Assembly (NCBI RefSeq): GCF_018069875.1
Contig: NZ_JAGQDF010000009.1
Span: 165,393 to 229,392, forward strand
Direction of reading: 5' to 3'
Length of the DNA stretch: 64,000 nucleotides
Source: Ideonella alba
Lineage (GTDB): Bacteria; Pseudomonadota; Gammaproteobacteria; Burkholderiales; Burkholderiaceae_C
Shown one piece after another: positions 34,998 to 44,905 of the stretch. The stretch's first letter is position 1; each line of letters begins with the position of its first letter. The notes under the pieces are model-generated. The model searched no databases and was not told where the DNA came from. It saw only the letters and a list, made by a program, of their open reading frames with translations. The translations under genes and the position numbers were made by a program.

Positions 34998-35981
34998 GTG
35001 CACGCCTACACCTCTGACCACCATGCGCTGCCGCTGCCCTCGGGTCACCGTTTTCCGGTCTCCAAGTACCGGTTGCTGCGGGAGCGGGTGGCGCGCGACC
35101 TGCCGCAGATCCGCCTGATTCCGGCCCCACCGGCCAGCGAGGGCGAGCTGGCGCTGGCCCATGAGCCGCGCTGGATCTCCGCCGTGCTGGAAGGCACCAC
35201 CACGGCGGCCGAGCAGCGCGAGATCGGCTTTCCCTGGACGCCGTCGATGGCCGAGCGCTCCCGTCGGTCGGTGGGCGCCACCATTGCCGCCGCGCGCCAG
35301 GCCCTGTCCGAGGGGGTGGCGGCCAACCTGGCGGGCGGCACCCACCATGCCTATGCGCACAAGGGGGCGGGTTTCTGTGTCTTCAACGACGTGGCGGTGG
35401 CCGCGCGCCTGATGCAGGCCGAATGGCTGCGCCGCCAGGCCCAGGGGCTGCAGGTGCTGGTGATCGACCTGGACGTGCACCAGGGCAACGGCACGGCCTC
35501 GATCTTCGCCCGCGACCCCTCGGTGTTCACCTTGTCGATGCACGGCGCGCGCAACTTCCCGTTCCGCAAGGAAGCCAGCGACCTGGACGTGGAACTGCCC
35601 GACGGCTGCCGCGACGAAACTTACCTCGAGGCACTGGACGCCGCGCTGGTGGAGGTGGAGTGCCGCCTGGCCGCGCAGCCGCCCGGCCTGGCCTTCTACC
35701 TGGCCGGCGCCGACCCGCACGAGGGCGACCGCCTGGGCCGGCTGAAGCTGACGGCCGCCGGCCTGGCCGAGCGTGACCGCCGGGTGCTGGAGTGGCTGCG
35801 CCTGCGCCAGGTCCCGGTGGCGCTGAGCATGGCCGGCGGCTACGGCCACGACATCGAGGTCACCGTGGCGCTGCAGGCCACCACCATCGAGCTGGCCTGG
35901 CAATCCTGGCAAGTCTGGGGCCGTGGGTGCCGCGCGGGCGACACGGACGCCGCCGCCGCGGTGGAACAATCCGCCCGATGA
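34998..35981 (+). CDS. Histone deacetylase-family zinc hydrolase
   Basis: 327 residues with a GTG start ([20 protein letters not shown]). Family motifs: [19 protein letters not shown] with the paired active-site His, [15 protein letters not shown] with metal-binding Asp and His, and [13 protein letters not shown] with the second metal Asp. Bacterial members deacetylate acetylated polyamines, lysines or small amides; the substrate here is unknown. The stop overlaps the next gene (ATGA). The C-terminal 25 residues are an uncommon low-complexity tail. Confidence 0.92.
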   Translation: MHAYTSDHHALPLPSGHRFPVSKYRLLRERVARDLPQIRLIPAPPASEGELALAHEPRWISAVLEGTTTAAEQREIGFPWTPSMAERSRRSVGATIAAARQALSEGVAANLAGGTHHAYAHKGAGFCVFNDVAVAARLMQAEWLRRQAQGLQVLVIDLDVHQGNGTASIFARDPSVFTLSMHGARNFPFRKEASDLDVELPDGCRDETYLEALDAALVEVECRLAAQPPGLAFYLAGADPHEGDRLGRLKLTAAGLAERDRRVLEWLRLRQVPVALSMAGGYGHDIEVTVALQATTIELAWQSWQVWGRGCRAGDTDAAAAVEQSAR

Positions 35982-36415
35982 GCGCCCGCCCGCAACCCGA
36001 CGCCCGCAGCAGCTACCGCCTGTTCCGCCCGGTCCCCACCCGCTGGATGGACAACGACATCTACGGCCATGTCAACAACGTCCACTACTACAGCTACTTC
36101 GACACCGCGGTCAACAGCTACCTGATCGAGACCGGCGCGCTGGATATCCACGCCGGCCGCACGATCGGCCTGGTGATCGAGACGCGCTGCAACTACTTCG
36201 CGCCGCTGGCCTTTCCGCAGCTGGTGGAGGCCGGCTTGCGCGTGGCGCACCTGGGCAGCTCCAGTGTGCGCTACGAGATCGGCCTGTTTGCGGCTGGCGA
36301 GCCGCTGAGCGCCGCCAGCGGCCATTTCGTCCATGTCTATGTCGACCGCGACAGCCGCCGCCCGGTGCCCCTGCCGGACGCTCTGCGCGCCGCCCTGGAA
36401 CCCCTGAGAACCTGA
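35978..36415 (+). CDS. Acyl-CoA thioesterase, 4HBT hotdog family
   Basis: 145 residues. The hotdog-fold active site has [22 protein letters not shown] with the catalytic Asp ([10 protein letters not shown] pattern), then [20 protein letters not shown]. Close to YbgC/FadM-type thioesterases that release acids from acyl-CoA. It overlaps the end of the HDAC-like gene by four bases and is followed by a nitroreductase gene after five bases, so the three are one transcript. Confidence 0.92.
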   Translation: MSARPQPDARSSYRLFRPVPTRWMDNDIYGHVNNVHYYSYFDTAVNSYLIETGALDIHAGRTIGLVIETRCNYFAPLAFPQLVEAGLRVAHLGSSSVRYEIGLFAAGEPLSAASGHFVHVYVDRDSRRPVPLPDALRAALEPLRT

Positions 36416-36420
36416 GACCG

Positions 36421-37128
36421 ATGCCCACCTCCATCACCCCCGAGTCCATCGCCGCGGTCGATGCCGCCATCACCAGCCGCCGCTCGATCCGCGCCTTCCT
36501 GCCCACGCCGGTGCCGCGCGAGACCGTCGAGCAGATCCTGGCGGTGGCGTCGCGCGCGCCGTCGGGTACCAACACCCAGCCCTGGCAGGTGCATGTGCTG
36601 ACCGGTGCGTCGCTGGCCGAGCTGAGCCGGCGCGTGCGCAGCGCCTTTGATGACCCCGAGGAGCGCGCACGTCACACCGAGGAGTACGACTACTACCCGG
36701 CGCAGTGGGTGTCGCCCTACATCGACCGCCGCCGCAAGGTGGGTTGGGACCTCTACAGCCTGCTGCAGATCGGCAAGACCGACAAGCAGCGCATGCACGA
36801 GCAGCACGGCCGCAACTACGCCTTCTTCGATGCGCCGGTGGGCCTGATCTTCACGATCGACCGCATCATGGGCACCGGCAGCATGCTCGACTACGGCATG
36901 TTCCTGCAGAACGTCATGGTGGCGGCGCGGGCCCGAGGGCTGGACACCTGCCCGCAGGCGGCCTTCACGCAGTTCCACCGCGTGATCGAGGACTTCCTGG
37001 GTCTGGACGCCGCCAAGCAGATGGTGGTCTGCGGCATGTCGCTGGGCCATGCCGACCCGGAGCGCATCGAGAACAGCCTGGTCACCGAGCGCGAGCCGGT
37101 GGCCGGCTTCACACGCTTCCACGAATGA
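36421..37128 (+). CDS. Nitroreductase-family flavoprotein
   Basis: 235 residues. FMN-binding motif SRRSIRAFLPTPVPRETVEQI and SRAPSGTNTQPWQVHVL near the N-terminus, the phosphate-binding GMSLGHADPERIENSL near the C-terminus. It reduces nitro or quinone compounds with NAD(P)H, or may act on other unsaturated substrates. The segment DTCPQAAFTQFHRVIEDFLG is typical of the family of about 220-235 residues. Physiological substrate unknown. Confidence 0.92.
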   Translation: MPTSITPESIAAVDAAITSRRSIRAFLPTPVPRETVEQILAVASRAPSGTNTQPWQVHVLTGASLAELSRRVRSAFDDPEERARHTEEYDYYPAQWVSPYIDRRRKVGWDLYSLLQIGKTDKQRMHEQHGRNYAFFDAPVGLIFTIDRIMGTGSMLDYGMFLQNVMVAARARGLDTCPQAAFTQFHRVIEDFLGLDAAKQMVVCGMSLGHADPERIENSLVTEREPVAGFTRFHE

Positions 37129-37172
37129 GACACCGAGGACCGGTCGCCGTGATGGCGCCCTGGAGCTGATCC

Positions 37173-38534
37173 ATGAGCCGGATGACCCAGCGCCGACTGC
37201 TGGCGCCCCTGTGCCTGCTGGCCGCGGCCTGGCCCGCCAGCGCCCATGCCGGCGCCCAGGCCACGGCCTTTGCCGGGCCGGCCCTGGCCGGGGTGCCTCT
37301 GGAATTCTTCATGTTCGCCATCGTGCTGGCGGGCGTGGCCATGTTCCACCACCACACGCTGCGCATCGCCGTGGCCGGTGCGCTGGGCATTGCGCTGTAC
37401 AAGGTTCTGGCCTCGCCGTTCGCCCACGGCGCGGGGCTGGGCGGACTGGCGGCCCACCTGGGCCATGAGTGGGTGGTGCTGGCCAACCTGCTGCTGCTGC
37501 TGCTGGGTTTTGCGCTGCTGGCGCAGCACTTCGAGGACAGCGAGGTGCCGGCGGTGCTGCCGCGCTGGCTGCCTGACGACTGGACCGGCGCGCTGGCGCT
37601 GCTGGTGCTGGTGTTCGTGCTGTCGGCCTTCCTGGACAACATTGCCGCGGCCATGATCGGCGGCGCGATCGCCCACACCGTGTTCGGCGGCAAGGTGCAC
37701 ATCGGCTACCTGGCGGCGATCGTGGCGGCCTCGAACGGCGGCGGCGCCGGCTCGGTGGTGGGCGACACCACGACGACGATGATGTGGATCGCCGGCATCA
37801 GTCCCGGCGAGGTGCTGGAGGCCTACGTCGGCTCGGTGGTGGCACTGGCGATCTACGGCGTGCCCACCTCGATCAAGCAGCAGGCCTACTCGCCGATCCA
37901 GAAGGACGAACGCGCTGGCGTGCACATCGACTGGACGCGCCTGGGCATCGTGGTGTTCATCCTGCTGGCGGCGATCGTCGTCAATGTGGCGGTCAACACG
38001 CGTTTCGCTGAACAGGCCGACGCCTTTCCCTTCTTGGGCGCCGCGGTCTGGGTGGCGGTGCTGGCCAGTGCACCGCTGCGGATGCCCAAGTGGTCCTTGC
38101 TGCCGGGGGCGCTGAAGGGGTCGGTGTTCCTGCTGTCGCTGGTGCTGTGCGCGTCGATGATGCCGGTCGAGCGGCTGCCGGCCGCGTCCTGGTCCACGGC
38201 GCTGGGGCTGGGCTTCCTGTCGGCGGTGTTCGACAACATTCCGCTGACCGCGCTGGCCCTCAAGCAGGGCGGCTACGACTGGGGTTTCCTGGCCTATGCG
38301 GTGGGCTTCGGTGGATCGATGATCTGGTTCGGCTCCTCGGCCGGTGTGGCCCTGTCCAACATGTACCCGCAGGCCCGCTCGGTGGCGGCCTGGCTGCGGG
38401 AGGGCTGGTACGTGGCCCTGGCCTATGTGATCGGATTTGCGGTGATGATGATGACGCTCGGTTTCCATCCCGGCAGCACGCCACGCGGCCAGGCGGCAGC
38501 GCCCGCGGCCTCGGCCGTGGAGGGCCAGCCATGA
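37173..38534 (+). CDS. NhaD/ArsB-superfamily ion transporter (probable Na+/H+ antiporter)
   Basis: 453 residues. A signal-like N-terminus (LLAPLCLLAAAWPASAHAG) precedes about ten to eleven membrane segments. The two repeats of the ion-transporter superfamily have the motifs FLDNIAAAMIGGAIAH and VFDNIPLTALALKQGG, with Asp-Asn at the centre of each, and NGGGAGSVVGDTTTTMMW between. This is the NhaD/citrate-transporter fold. It overlaps the hydroxyacid dehydrogenase gene by four bases. Transport of Na+ is most likely; an organic acid such as a dicarboxylate is an alternative because of that neighbour. Confidence 0.85.
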   Translation: MSRMTQRRLLAPLCLLAAAWPASAHAGAQATAFAGPALAGVPLEFFMFAIVLAGVAMFHHHTLRIAVAGALGIALYKVLASPFAHGAGLGGLAAHLGHEWVVLANLLLLLLGFALLAQHFEDSEVPAVLPRWLPDDWTGALALLVLVFVLSAFLDNIAAAMIGGAIAHTVFGGKVHIGYLAAIVAASNGGGAGSVVGDTTTTMMWIAGISPGEVLEAYVGSVVALAIYGVPTSIKQQAYSPIQKDERAGVHIDWTRLGIVVFILLAAIVVNVAVNTRFAEQADAFPFLGAAVWVAVLASAPLRMPKWSLLPGALKGSVFLLSLVLCASMMPVERLPAASWSTALGLGFLSAVFDNIPLTALALKQGGYDWGFLAYAVGFGGSMIWFGSSAGVALSNMYPQARSVAAWLREGWYVALAYVIGFAVMMMTLGFHPGSTPRGQAAAPAASAVEGQP

Positions 38535-39526
38535 GTCCAGCGCGCCCCCGCATCCTGGTCACCCGGCGCATCTTCGAGCCGGTGCTCGACCGCCTGCGTG
38601 CCGTGGCCGACCTCGACGTGCACGACAGCGACGTGGCGCTGTCGCCGCAGGAACTGATGCAGCGCCTGCCGGCCTGTGACGGCGCCTTCGTGGCCACCAC
38701 CGAGCGCATCGACGCCGCACTGCTCAATGCCTGCCCACGCCTGCGCGCCGTGTGCAGCATGGCGGTGGGCTACAACAACATCGACCTGGCAGCGTGCACC
38801 GCCCGCGGCGTGCTGGTGAGCAACGCGCCCGATGTGCTGACCGAAACCACCGCCGACTTCGGCTTTGCGCTCTTGCTGGCCACCGCGCGGCGGGTGACCG
38901 AGAGCGAGCATTTCCTGCGCGCCGGCCAGTGGCGCTACTGGAGCGTGGACCTGTTCGCCGGCCAGGATGTGCACGGCGCGACGCTGGGCATCCTGGGCAT
39001 GGGCCGCATCGGCCAGGCCGTGGCGCGGCGCGGCGTGCTGGGCTTTGGCATGAAGCTGGTCTACCACAACCGCAGCCGCCTGCCGGCCGAGACCGAGGCC
39101 GCGCTGGGGGCCCGCTGGGTGGACAAGGACACGTTGCTGGCCGAAGCCGATCACCTGGTGATCGTCGTACCCTACACGCCCGAGACCCACCACCTGGTGG
39201 GCGCGGCCGAACTGGCCCGCATGAAGCCCGGCGCCACGCTGGTGAACATCGCCCGCGGCGGCGTGGTGGACGATGCCGCGCTGGCCCAGGCGCTGCGCGA
39301 GGGCCCGCTGGCGGCTGCCGGTCTGGATGTGTTCGAGGGCGAGCCCTCGGTCCACCCCGGCCTGCTGGCCGCCTCCAACGTGGTGCTGACGCCCCACATC
39401 GCCAGCGCCAGCCTGCGCACCCGCCTGGCCATGGCCCAGCTGGCGGCCGACAACCTGCTGGCCTTCTTCAGCGGCGGCACGCCGCCCACGGCGCTGAACC
39501 CCGAGGTGCTGGCACGGCCTCGATGA
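38531..39526 (+). CDS. D-2-hydroxyacid dehydrogenase (glyoxylate/hydroxypyruvate reductase type)
   Basis: 331 residues. NAD(P)-binding motif LGILGMGRIGQAVARRG near residues 155-171. The catalytic set is in place: Arg in NIARGGVVDDAAL, Glu in AGLDVFEGEP and His in VLTPHIASAS. N-terminal motif SMAVGYNNIDLAACTARGV is typical of GhrB/glyoxylate reductases. It is coupled by ATGA overlaps with the transporter before and the MFS gene after. Confidence 0.94.
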   Translation: MSPARPRILVTRRIFEPVLDRLRAVADLDVHDSDVALSPQELMQRLPACDGAFVATTERIDAALLNACPRLRAVCSMAVGYNNIDLAACTARGVLVSNAPDVLTETTADFGFALLLATARRVTESEHFLRAGQWRYWSVDLFAGQDVHGATLGILGMGRIGQAVARRGVLGFGMKLVYHNRSRLPAETEAALGARWVDKDTLLAEADHLVIVVPYTPETHHLVGAAELARMKPGATLVNIARGGVVDDAALAQALREGPLAAAGLDVFEGEPSVHPGLLAASNVVLTPHIASASLRTRLAMAQLAADNLLAFFSGGTPPTALNPEVLARPR

Positions 39527-40698
39527 GCAGCGCGCTGCGCGAGCGTTTCTGGGCCGTCATTGCCGCACTGGTCTGCGTGCATGCCGCGATGGCGGCCACA
39601 CGTGTCACCGCCAGCCTGTTGCTGCTGCACCGCGGCGCACCGGAATGGCAGGTCGGTGCACTGCTGTCCCTGTTCGCGGTGGCGCCAATCGGCCTGAGCC
39701 TGTGGGCCGGCCGCCTGGCCGACCGTCACGGCCTGCACCGGCCGCTGGCGGTGGGGGTGCTGCTGGGCTGCGCCGGGGCGGGCATCGCGGTCTGGAGCCA
39801 GCACACGCTGGCGCTGGCCTGGGCGGCGCTGTGTACCGGCGGCGGCATTGCGGTGGCGGCGGTGGGCATCCAGCGCGAGGCCGGGCTGATGGCGCGGGAT
39901 CCGTCCGACCTGAAAAGGGTGTTCAGCTGGGTGGCGCTGGGACCGGCGATCTCGAATGCGGCGGCGCCGGTGCTGGTGGGCCTGCTGATCGACCATGTGG
40001 GGTTCCGCGCCGGCTTCGTGCTGGCCGCGAGCCTGCCGCTGCTGGCCTGGTGGCTGGGTCGCCTGCTGCCGCGCCTGGCCCCGAAGCCGCCGGCCGCAGC
40101 GGCGGCGTCGGCGCGCACGCGCAGCGCGCTGTGGCGCCACCCGCCGCTGGTGCTGCTGGTGGGGCTGAACCTGGCGCTGTCGTCGACCTGGGATGCCCAC
40201 AGCTTCGTGGTGCCGGTGCTGGGCCACGCGCGCGGGATGAGCGCCTCGGCCATCGGCCTGGTGCTGGGCAGCTTTGCGGTGGCGGCCAGCCTGGTGCGGC
40301 TGGCGATTTCACGCTGGGCCGATCACCTGGACGAGGTCCGGGCGCTGCGGTGGGCGATGGCCGTGGCGGGCAGCACGTGCCTGGTCTATGCCTTCCTGCC
40401 TGGTGTGGGTGGCATGCTGCTGGGCTCGGCGGTGCTGGGGGTGGCGCTGGGCTCGGTGCAGCCGATGGTGCTGGCCCTGCTGCACCAGGTCACGCCGGCA
40501 GCGCGCCATGGCGAGGCGCTGGGCCTGCGCATGCTGGCCACCAACGCAGCGACGATCGGCATGCCGCTGCTGTTCGGCCTGCTGGCCGGGGCCACCAGCC
40601 GTGCGGCACCGATGTGGCTGATGAGCAGCCTGCTGGCGCTGGCCTGGTGGCAGGCCGGGCGGCTGCCGCCTGCCCACGCACGCGAGGTGGCGGGCTGA
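39523..40698 (+). CDS. Major facilitator superfamily transporter
   Basis: 391 residues with twelve membrane segments. The loop 2-3 motif GRLADRHGLHRPLAVGVL matches the MFS A-motif, and the C-terminal half repeats it as SRWADHLDEVRALRWAMAV. Substrate not evident; an exporter of an organic acid or drug is possible. Its start overlaps the stop of the dehydrogenase gene by four bases. It is the last gene of the rightward run and is convergent with the glutaredoxin-like gene 18 bases on. Confidence 0.9.
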   Translation: MSSALRERFWAVIAALVCVHAAMAATRVTASLLLLHRGAPEWQVGALLSLFAVAPIGLSLWAGRLADRHGLHRPLAVGVLLGCAGAGIAVWSQHTLALAWAALCTGGGIAVAAVGIQREAGLMARDPSDLKRVFSWVALGPAISNAAAPVLVGLLIDHVGFRAGFVLAASLPLLAWWLGRLLPRLAPKPPAAAAASARTRSALWRHPPLVLLVGLNLALSSTWDAHSFVVPVLGHARGMSASAIGLVLGSFAVAASLVRLAISRWADHLDEVRALRWAMAVAGSTCLVYAFLPGVGGMLLGSAVLGVALGSVQPMVLALLHQVTPAARHGEALGLRMLATNAATIGMPLLFGLLAGATSRAAPMWLMSSLLALAWWQAGRLPPAHAREVAG

Positions 40699-40716
40699 GC
40701 AGGCCTCAGCCGACGC

Positions 40717-41220
40717 TCAGAAGCGGATCTTCGGCCGCGACGGGTCGTCGGTGGGCTCAGGCGCCGGAGAGGTTGGCGCCGGACTGGGCACCGCGGGCGC
40801 CGGCGGCACGGCCGGGCCCAGCGGCTCGGGGGCCGGGCGGGCCCAGTTCTTGGGCAGGCGGTTGTCCTTGGGGTAGCCGGCGGCGTCCAGGTAGCTGTTC
40901 CACTCCTGGCTCACCAGACCGACCACCTGCTGCCGACCGACGATCAGCACCGGCAGCGAGGTGGCGCCGGTCAGGTGGCGCAGCGCCGCGATGTCCCCTG
41001 CGGTGTCGACCTTCTTCTCGGTGAACGGCACGCCGCGCTGCACCAGCAACTGGCGCGCAGGCTCGCAGGCGCGGCAATCCTTGCCGGTGATCAGCTGCAC
41101 CGGGTAGCGGTTGCTGGCCTCACGCAGTTCATAGGGCAGGGTCTGCGCCCAGGCGCTGCCCAGGCACAGGGTGGCCAGGGCCAGCGACGCCAACGGGCGG
41201 AAGAGGGGGCGGTGGTTCAT
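40717..41220 (-). CDS. Periplasmic glutaredoxin-like protein with Pro-rich tail
   Basis: 167 residues with a signal peptide (cleavage after AWA near residue 25). The glutaredoxin-like domain has LITGKDCRACEPARQLL with the CRAC redox site near residue 49, and TSLPVLIVGRQQVVGL with the cis-Pro. After about residue 125 comes an Ala/Pro-rich tail PAVPPAPAVPSPAPTSP and a basic end. An exported glutaredoxin fold is less common than the cytoplasmic one; reduction would need a periplasmic donor. Confidence 0.88.
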   Translation of the reverse strand: MNHRPLFRPLASLALATLCLGSAWAQTLPYELREASNRYPVQLITGKDCRACEPARQLLVQRGVPFTEKKVDTAGDIAALRHLTGATSLPVLIVGRQQVVGLVSQEWNSYLDAAGYPKDNRLPKNWARPAPEPLGPAVPPAPAVPSPAPTSPAPEPTDDPSRPKIRF

Positions 41221-41269
41221 CGGTGGGTGAGCGCGAAAGCGGGCACGGTCATAGTGTCGGGCAGGGCGC

Positions 41270-43309
41270 TCAGGCGGGCAAGCCAGCCATGCCCTGGTGA
41301 CGCAGCAGCGCATCGATGCGGGGCTCGCGGCCGCGGAAGGCCTGGAAGCTCTCCAGCGCCGGGCGGCTGCCGCCGACCTCCAGCACCTCGCGGCGGAAGC
41401 GCTCGCCGGTGGCGGCGTCCAGCACGCCAGCCTCCTCGAAGGCGCTCCAGGCGTCGGCCGACAGCACCTCGGCCCACTTGTAGCTGTAATAGCCCGCGCC
41501 GTAGCCCCCGGCGAACAGGTGCGAGAAGGTGTTGGGCATGCGGTTGAACGCCGGCGGCTGCACCACCGCCACCTCGTCGCGGACCGATTCGGCAATCGCC
41601 TGCACGCGGCCGGGCGCATCGGCTTCGGTGTGGATGCGCATGTCGAACAGGCCGAACTCGACCTGCCGCAGCGTCTGCATGCCGCTCTGGAAGTTCTTGG
41701 CCGCGTTCATCTTGTCGTACAGCGCACGCGGCAGCGGCTCGCCGGTGTCGACATGGGCGGTCAGGCGCTGCAGCACGTCCCATTCCCAGCAGAAGTTCTC
41801 CATGAACTGGCTGGGCAACTCCACCGCGTCCCATTCAACGCCGGCAATGCCCGAGACGCCCATGTCCTCGATGCGGGTGAGCAGGTGGTGCAGGCCGTGG
41901 CCGAATTCGTGGAAGAGGGTGGTGACGTCGTCATGCGTCAGCAGCGCCGGCTTGTCGCCCACCGGGGCGGCGAAATTGCACACCAGATGGGCCACCGGGG
42001 TCTGCAGGCCGCGGCCGTCCGGGCGCAGCCAGCGCTCGCGTGCGTCGTCCATCCAGGCGCCCGGGCGCTTGCCTGGGCGGGCATAGGGGTCCAGGTAGAA
42101 CTCGCCCACCAGTGCACCCGCCCGCTCCAGCCGGAAGAAGCGCACCGACGGGTGCCAGGTGCGCGCCTCGGCCGGCGTGATCGTGACGTCGAACAGCGAG
42201 GAGATGATCGAGAACAGGCCGTCCAGCACCTTGGGCAGCGGGAAATAGGCCTTCACCTCCTGGTCGCTGAAGGCGTAGCGGGCCTCCTTGAGCTTCTCGC
42301 TCACATAGGCGATGTCCCAGGACTGCAGCTCGTTCAGCCCCAGCTGCGCCGTGGCAAAGGCGCGCAGCTCGGCCATGTCGCGCTGGGCCGGGCCGCGGGC
42401 GCGCCGGGCCAGGTCGCGCAGGAAGGCCATCACCTCGTCCGGGCTGCGCGCCATCTTGGCGGCCAGCGACAGCTCGCCGAAGTTGGCGAAGCCCAGCAGT
42501 GCGGCCTCCTCGGCGCGCAGCTGCAGCAATTCGGCCATCACCGGCGCGTTGTCGCGTTCGGGCGGACCGAACTCGCTGGCCCGGGTGACATAGGCGCGGT
42601 AGAGCTGCTCGCGCAGCGCGCGGTCGTGGGCGTACTGCATCACCGGCAGGTAGCTGGGCGCATGCAGCGTGATCTTGCAGCCGGCGCGGCCCTCTGCCTC
42701 GGCGGCGGCACGGGCGGCCTGCACCGCATCGGCCGGCACGCCGTCGAGCTGCGCGGGCTCCAGGTACAGGGCGAAGGCATCGGTGGCGTCGAGCACGTGG
42801 TTCGAGAAGGCCTGCGACAGCGCGGCGCTGCGCTCCTGGATCTCGGCGTAGCGGGTGCGGGCTGCGCCCTGCAGGTCGGCGCCGCCCAGGCGGAAGTCGC
42901 GCAGCCAGTGGGCCAGTGCCGACTGGCGCGGCGCGCTGAGCGTGGCCGCCTGCGGGCTGGCGGCCAGCGCCTTGTACTTGGCGTACAGGCGCTCGTCGCT
43001 GCCCAGGCGGGTGTAGAACTCGGTGACGCGGGGCAGCAGCTCCGCGCGGGCGGCGCGCAGCTCGGCCGTGTCGGCCACGTGGCACAGGTGACCCACCGCG
43101 CCCCAGGCGCGCGACAGGCGTTCGGTGGCCACGCCCAGCGACAGTGACAAGGCGTCATAGTCGATCGCCACATCCGGGCCGACGCAGCGGTCCAGCGCGG
43201 TTTCGGCGTCGGCCAGCAGCTGGGTCATCGCGGGCGCCACCTGCTCGGGGCGGATCAGGTCATAGGCCACCAGGCCGTCGAGTTGCAGCAGCGGGTTGTC
43301 GGTGTTCAT
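41270..43309 (-). CDS. prlC: Oligopeptidase A (M3 family metallopeptidase)
   Basis: 679 residues. The zinc site HEFGHGLHHLLTRIED and downstream GIAGVEWDAVELPSQFMENF, with the third ligand Glu, identify an M3 peptidase of the thimet type. Length agrees with E. coli oligopeptidase A (about 680). It degrades short peptides, including cleaved signal peptides, in the cytoplasm. The ATG at 43309 is chosen because it starts the conserved N-terminus NPLLQLDGLVAYDLI. Followed by the glutaredoxin-like gene after 49 bases. Confidence 0.95.
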   Translation of the reverse strand: MNTDNPLLQLDGLVAYDLIRPEQVAPAMTQLLADAETALDRCVGPDVAIDYDALSLSLGVATERLSRAWGAVGHLCHVADTAELRAARAELLPRVTEFYTRLGSDERLYAKYKALAASPQAATLSAPRQSALAHWLRDFRLGGADLQGAARTRYAEIQERSAALSQAFSNHVLDATDAFALYLEPAQLDGVPADAVQAARAAAEAEGRAGCKITLHAPSYLPVMQYAHDRALREQLYRAYVTRASEFGPPERDNAPVMAELLQLRAEEAALLGFANFGELSLAAKMARSPDEVMAFLRDLARRARGPAQRDMAELRAFATAQLGLNELQSWDIAYVSEKLKEARYAFSDQEVKAYFPLPKVLDGLFSIISSLFDVTITPAEARTWHPSVRFFRLERAGALVGEFYLDPYARPGKRPGAWMDDARERWLRPDGRGLQTPVAHLVCNFAAPVGDKPALLTHDDVTTLFHEFGHGLHHLLTRIEDMGVSGIAGVEWDAVELPSQFMENFCWEWDVLQRLTAHVDTGEPLPRALYDKMNAAKNFQSGMQTLRQVEFGLFDMRIHTEADAPGRVQAIAESVRDEVAVVQPPAFNRMPNTFSHLFAGGYGAGYYSYKWAEVLSADAWSAFEEAGVLDAATGERFRREVLEVGGSRPALESFQAFRGREPRIDALLRHQGMAGLPA

Positions 43310-43353
43310 GGCGTGATCTTCGGCGCGCAAGGGTGTCCGTGAAGGGCCCAGGG

Positions 43354-44208
43354 TCAGGCGGCGGCCCGCTCGGCGGCTTCCAGCGTGTTGACCAGCAGCA
43401 TGGTGATGGTCATCGGGCCGACGCCGCCGGGCACCGGGGTGATCCAGCCCGCCACCTCGCGCACACCGGCGAAGTCGACATCGCCGCACAGCTTGCCCTC
43501 GTCGTTGCGGTTCATGCCCACGTCAATCACCACCGCGCCGGGCTTGACCATGTCGGCGGTCAGCACGTTGCGCTTGCCCACCGCGGCCACCACCACATCG
43601 GCCTGCCGGGTGAAGGCGCCCAGGTCGGCCGTGCCGCTGTGGCAGACGGTGACGGTGGCATTGGCCTGCAGCAGCATCATCGCCATCGGCTTGCCGACGA
43701 TGTTGCTGCGGCCGATGACCACCGCATGCTTGCCGCGCAGGTCCTTCAGACCGATGGATTCCAGCATCTTCATGCAGCCGTAGGGAGTGCAGGCCTTGAA
43801 GCCGACCTCGCCCACCATCAGCGCGCCGGCGCTGGCGACGTGGAAGCCGTCGACGTCCTTGGCCGGCGAGATGGTCTCGATGACCTTGTGGTCATCAATG
43901 TGCCTGGGCAGCGGCAGTTGCACCAGGATGCCGTGGATGGCGGGATCCTTGTTCAGGGCGTCGATCCGGGCCAGCAGCGCGGCCTCGGAGAGGTCGGCGT
44001 CGTACTTCTCCAGCACCGAGTGGAAGCCGGCGTCGGCGCAGGCCTTGACCTTGTTGCGCACATAGACGGCGCTGGCGGGGTTGTCGCCCACCAGGATCAC
44101 CGCCAGGCCCGGGCGGTGGCCGCGGGCGGTGAGGGCTGCGGCGCGTTGCGCCACCTCGGCGCGAACCTGGGCGGAGAGGGCGTTACCGTCGATCAGTTGG
44201 GCGGTCAT
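43354..44208 (-). CDS. folD: Methylenetetrahydrofolate dehydrogenase/cyclohydrolase FolD
   Basis: 284 residues. Signature blocks: [19 protein letters not shown] with the catalytic Lys (YxxxK), [12 protein letters not shown], and [18 protein letters not shown] at the nucleotide site, then [18 protein letters not shown]. It interconverts methylene-, methenyl- and formyl-tetrahydrofolate. The upstream hairpin at 44241-44263 separates it from the two-component genes, so it has its own promoter in the short gap. Confidence 0.97.
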   Translation of the reverse strand: MTAQLIDGNALSAQVRAEVAQRAAALTARGHRPGLAVILVGDNPASAVYVRNKVKACADAGFHSVLEKYDADLSEAALLARIDALNKDPAIHGILVQLPLPRHIDDHKVIETISPAKDVDGFHVASAGALMVGEVGFKACTPYGCMKMLESIGLKDLRGKHAVVIGRSNIVGKPMAMMLLQANATVTVCHSGTADLGAFTRQADVVVAAVGKRNVLTADMVKPGAVVIDVGMNRNDEGKLCGDVDFAGVREVAGWITPVPGGVGPMTITMLLVNTLEAAERAAA

Positions 44209-44240
44209 GGCGGTGTGTGTGCAGGAGGGATCAGGAATGC

Positions 44241-44263
44241 AAAACGGGGCGCGAGGCCCCGTT
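44241..44263 (-). terminator. Intrinsic terminator after the response regulator gene
   Basis: AACGGGGC (44243-44250) and GCCCCGTT (44256-44263) form an eight-base stem with a five-base loop, followed on the minus strand by TT before GC, part of a TTTT run with the stem end. It lies 18 bases past the response regulator stop and isolates it from folD. Confidence 0.8.
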
Positions 44264-44281
44264 CGGTGGTGTCGGGCCGGA

Positions 44282-44905
44282 TCAGGCCTTCTGGGAAGCA
44301 CCCAGCGCGATCTTCAGCAGGTCGGCCACGGTGTTCGCGTTGAGCTTTTCCATGATGTTGGCGCGGTGCGCCTCGACCGTCTTGATGCTGATGCCCAGGT
44401 CGTCGGCGATCTGCTTGTTCAGGCGGCCGGCGACGATGCGCTCAAGCACCTGCGCCTCGCGGGTGGTCAGGCGCGACAGCAGGGCGTCGCGGCTGGCCTG
44501 CTCCTGGTGCTGGCTGAAGGCCACGCGGGCCTGGTCCAGCATGCGCTCGACCAGCGAGACCAGCTCTTCTTCCTTGAAGGGCTTCTCGATGAAGTCCATC
44601 GCGCCCTTCTTCATGGTGTTCACCGCCATGGGCACGTCGCCGTGGCCGGTGATGAAGACGATGGGCAGCGGGCTCTTGCGCTCCAGCAGCCGGTCCTGCA
44701 GTTCCAGACCGCTCATGCCGTCCATGCGGATGTCGGCGATCAGGCAGGCCACCTCGCGCGGGTCGAAGCGCGACAGGAAGGATTCGGCCGAGTCGAAGCA
44801 CTTGACCCGGTAGTCCTTGCCCTCGAGCAGCCATTGCAGGGAGTCACGGACCGCCTCGTCGTCGTCGACCACGTAGACGGTACCTTTCTTGGGGATCAGG
44901 CTCAT
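44282..44905 (-). CDS. FixJ/TodT-type response regulator
   Basis: 207 residues. Receiver domain at 1-120: [18 protein letters not shown] with acidic pocket, phospho-acceptor Asp in [12 protein letters not shown], Thr in [12 protein letters not shown] and Lys in [12 protein letters not shown] LuxR-type helix-turn-helix follows: [23 protein letters not shown] and [17 protein letters not shown]. It overlaps the sensor kinase gene by four bases and is its partner. Regulated genes are unknown. Confidence 0.95.
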   Translation of the reverse strand: MSLIPKKGTVYVVDDDEAVRDSLQWLLEGKDYRVKCFDSAESFLSRFDPREVACLIADIRMDGMSGLELQDRLLERKSPLPIVFITGHGDVPMAVNTMKKGAMDFIEKPFKEEELVSLVERMLDQARVAFSQHQEQASRDALLSRLTTREAQVLERIVAGRLNKQIADDLGISIKTVEAHRANIMEKLNANTVADLLKIALGASQKA

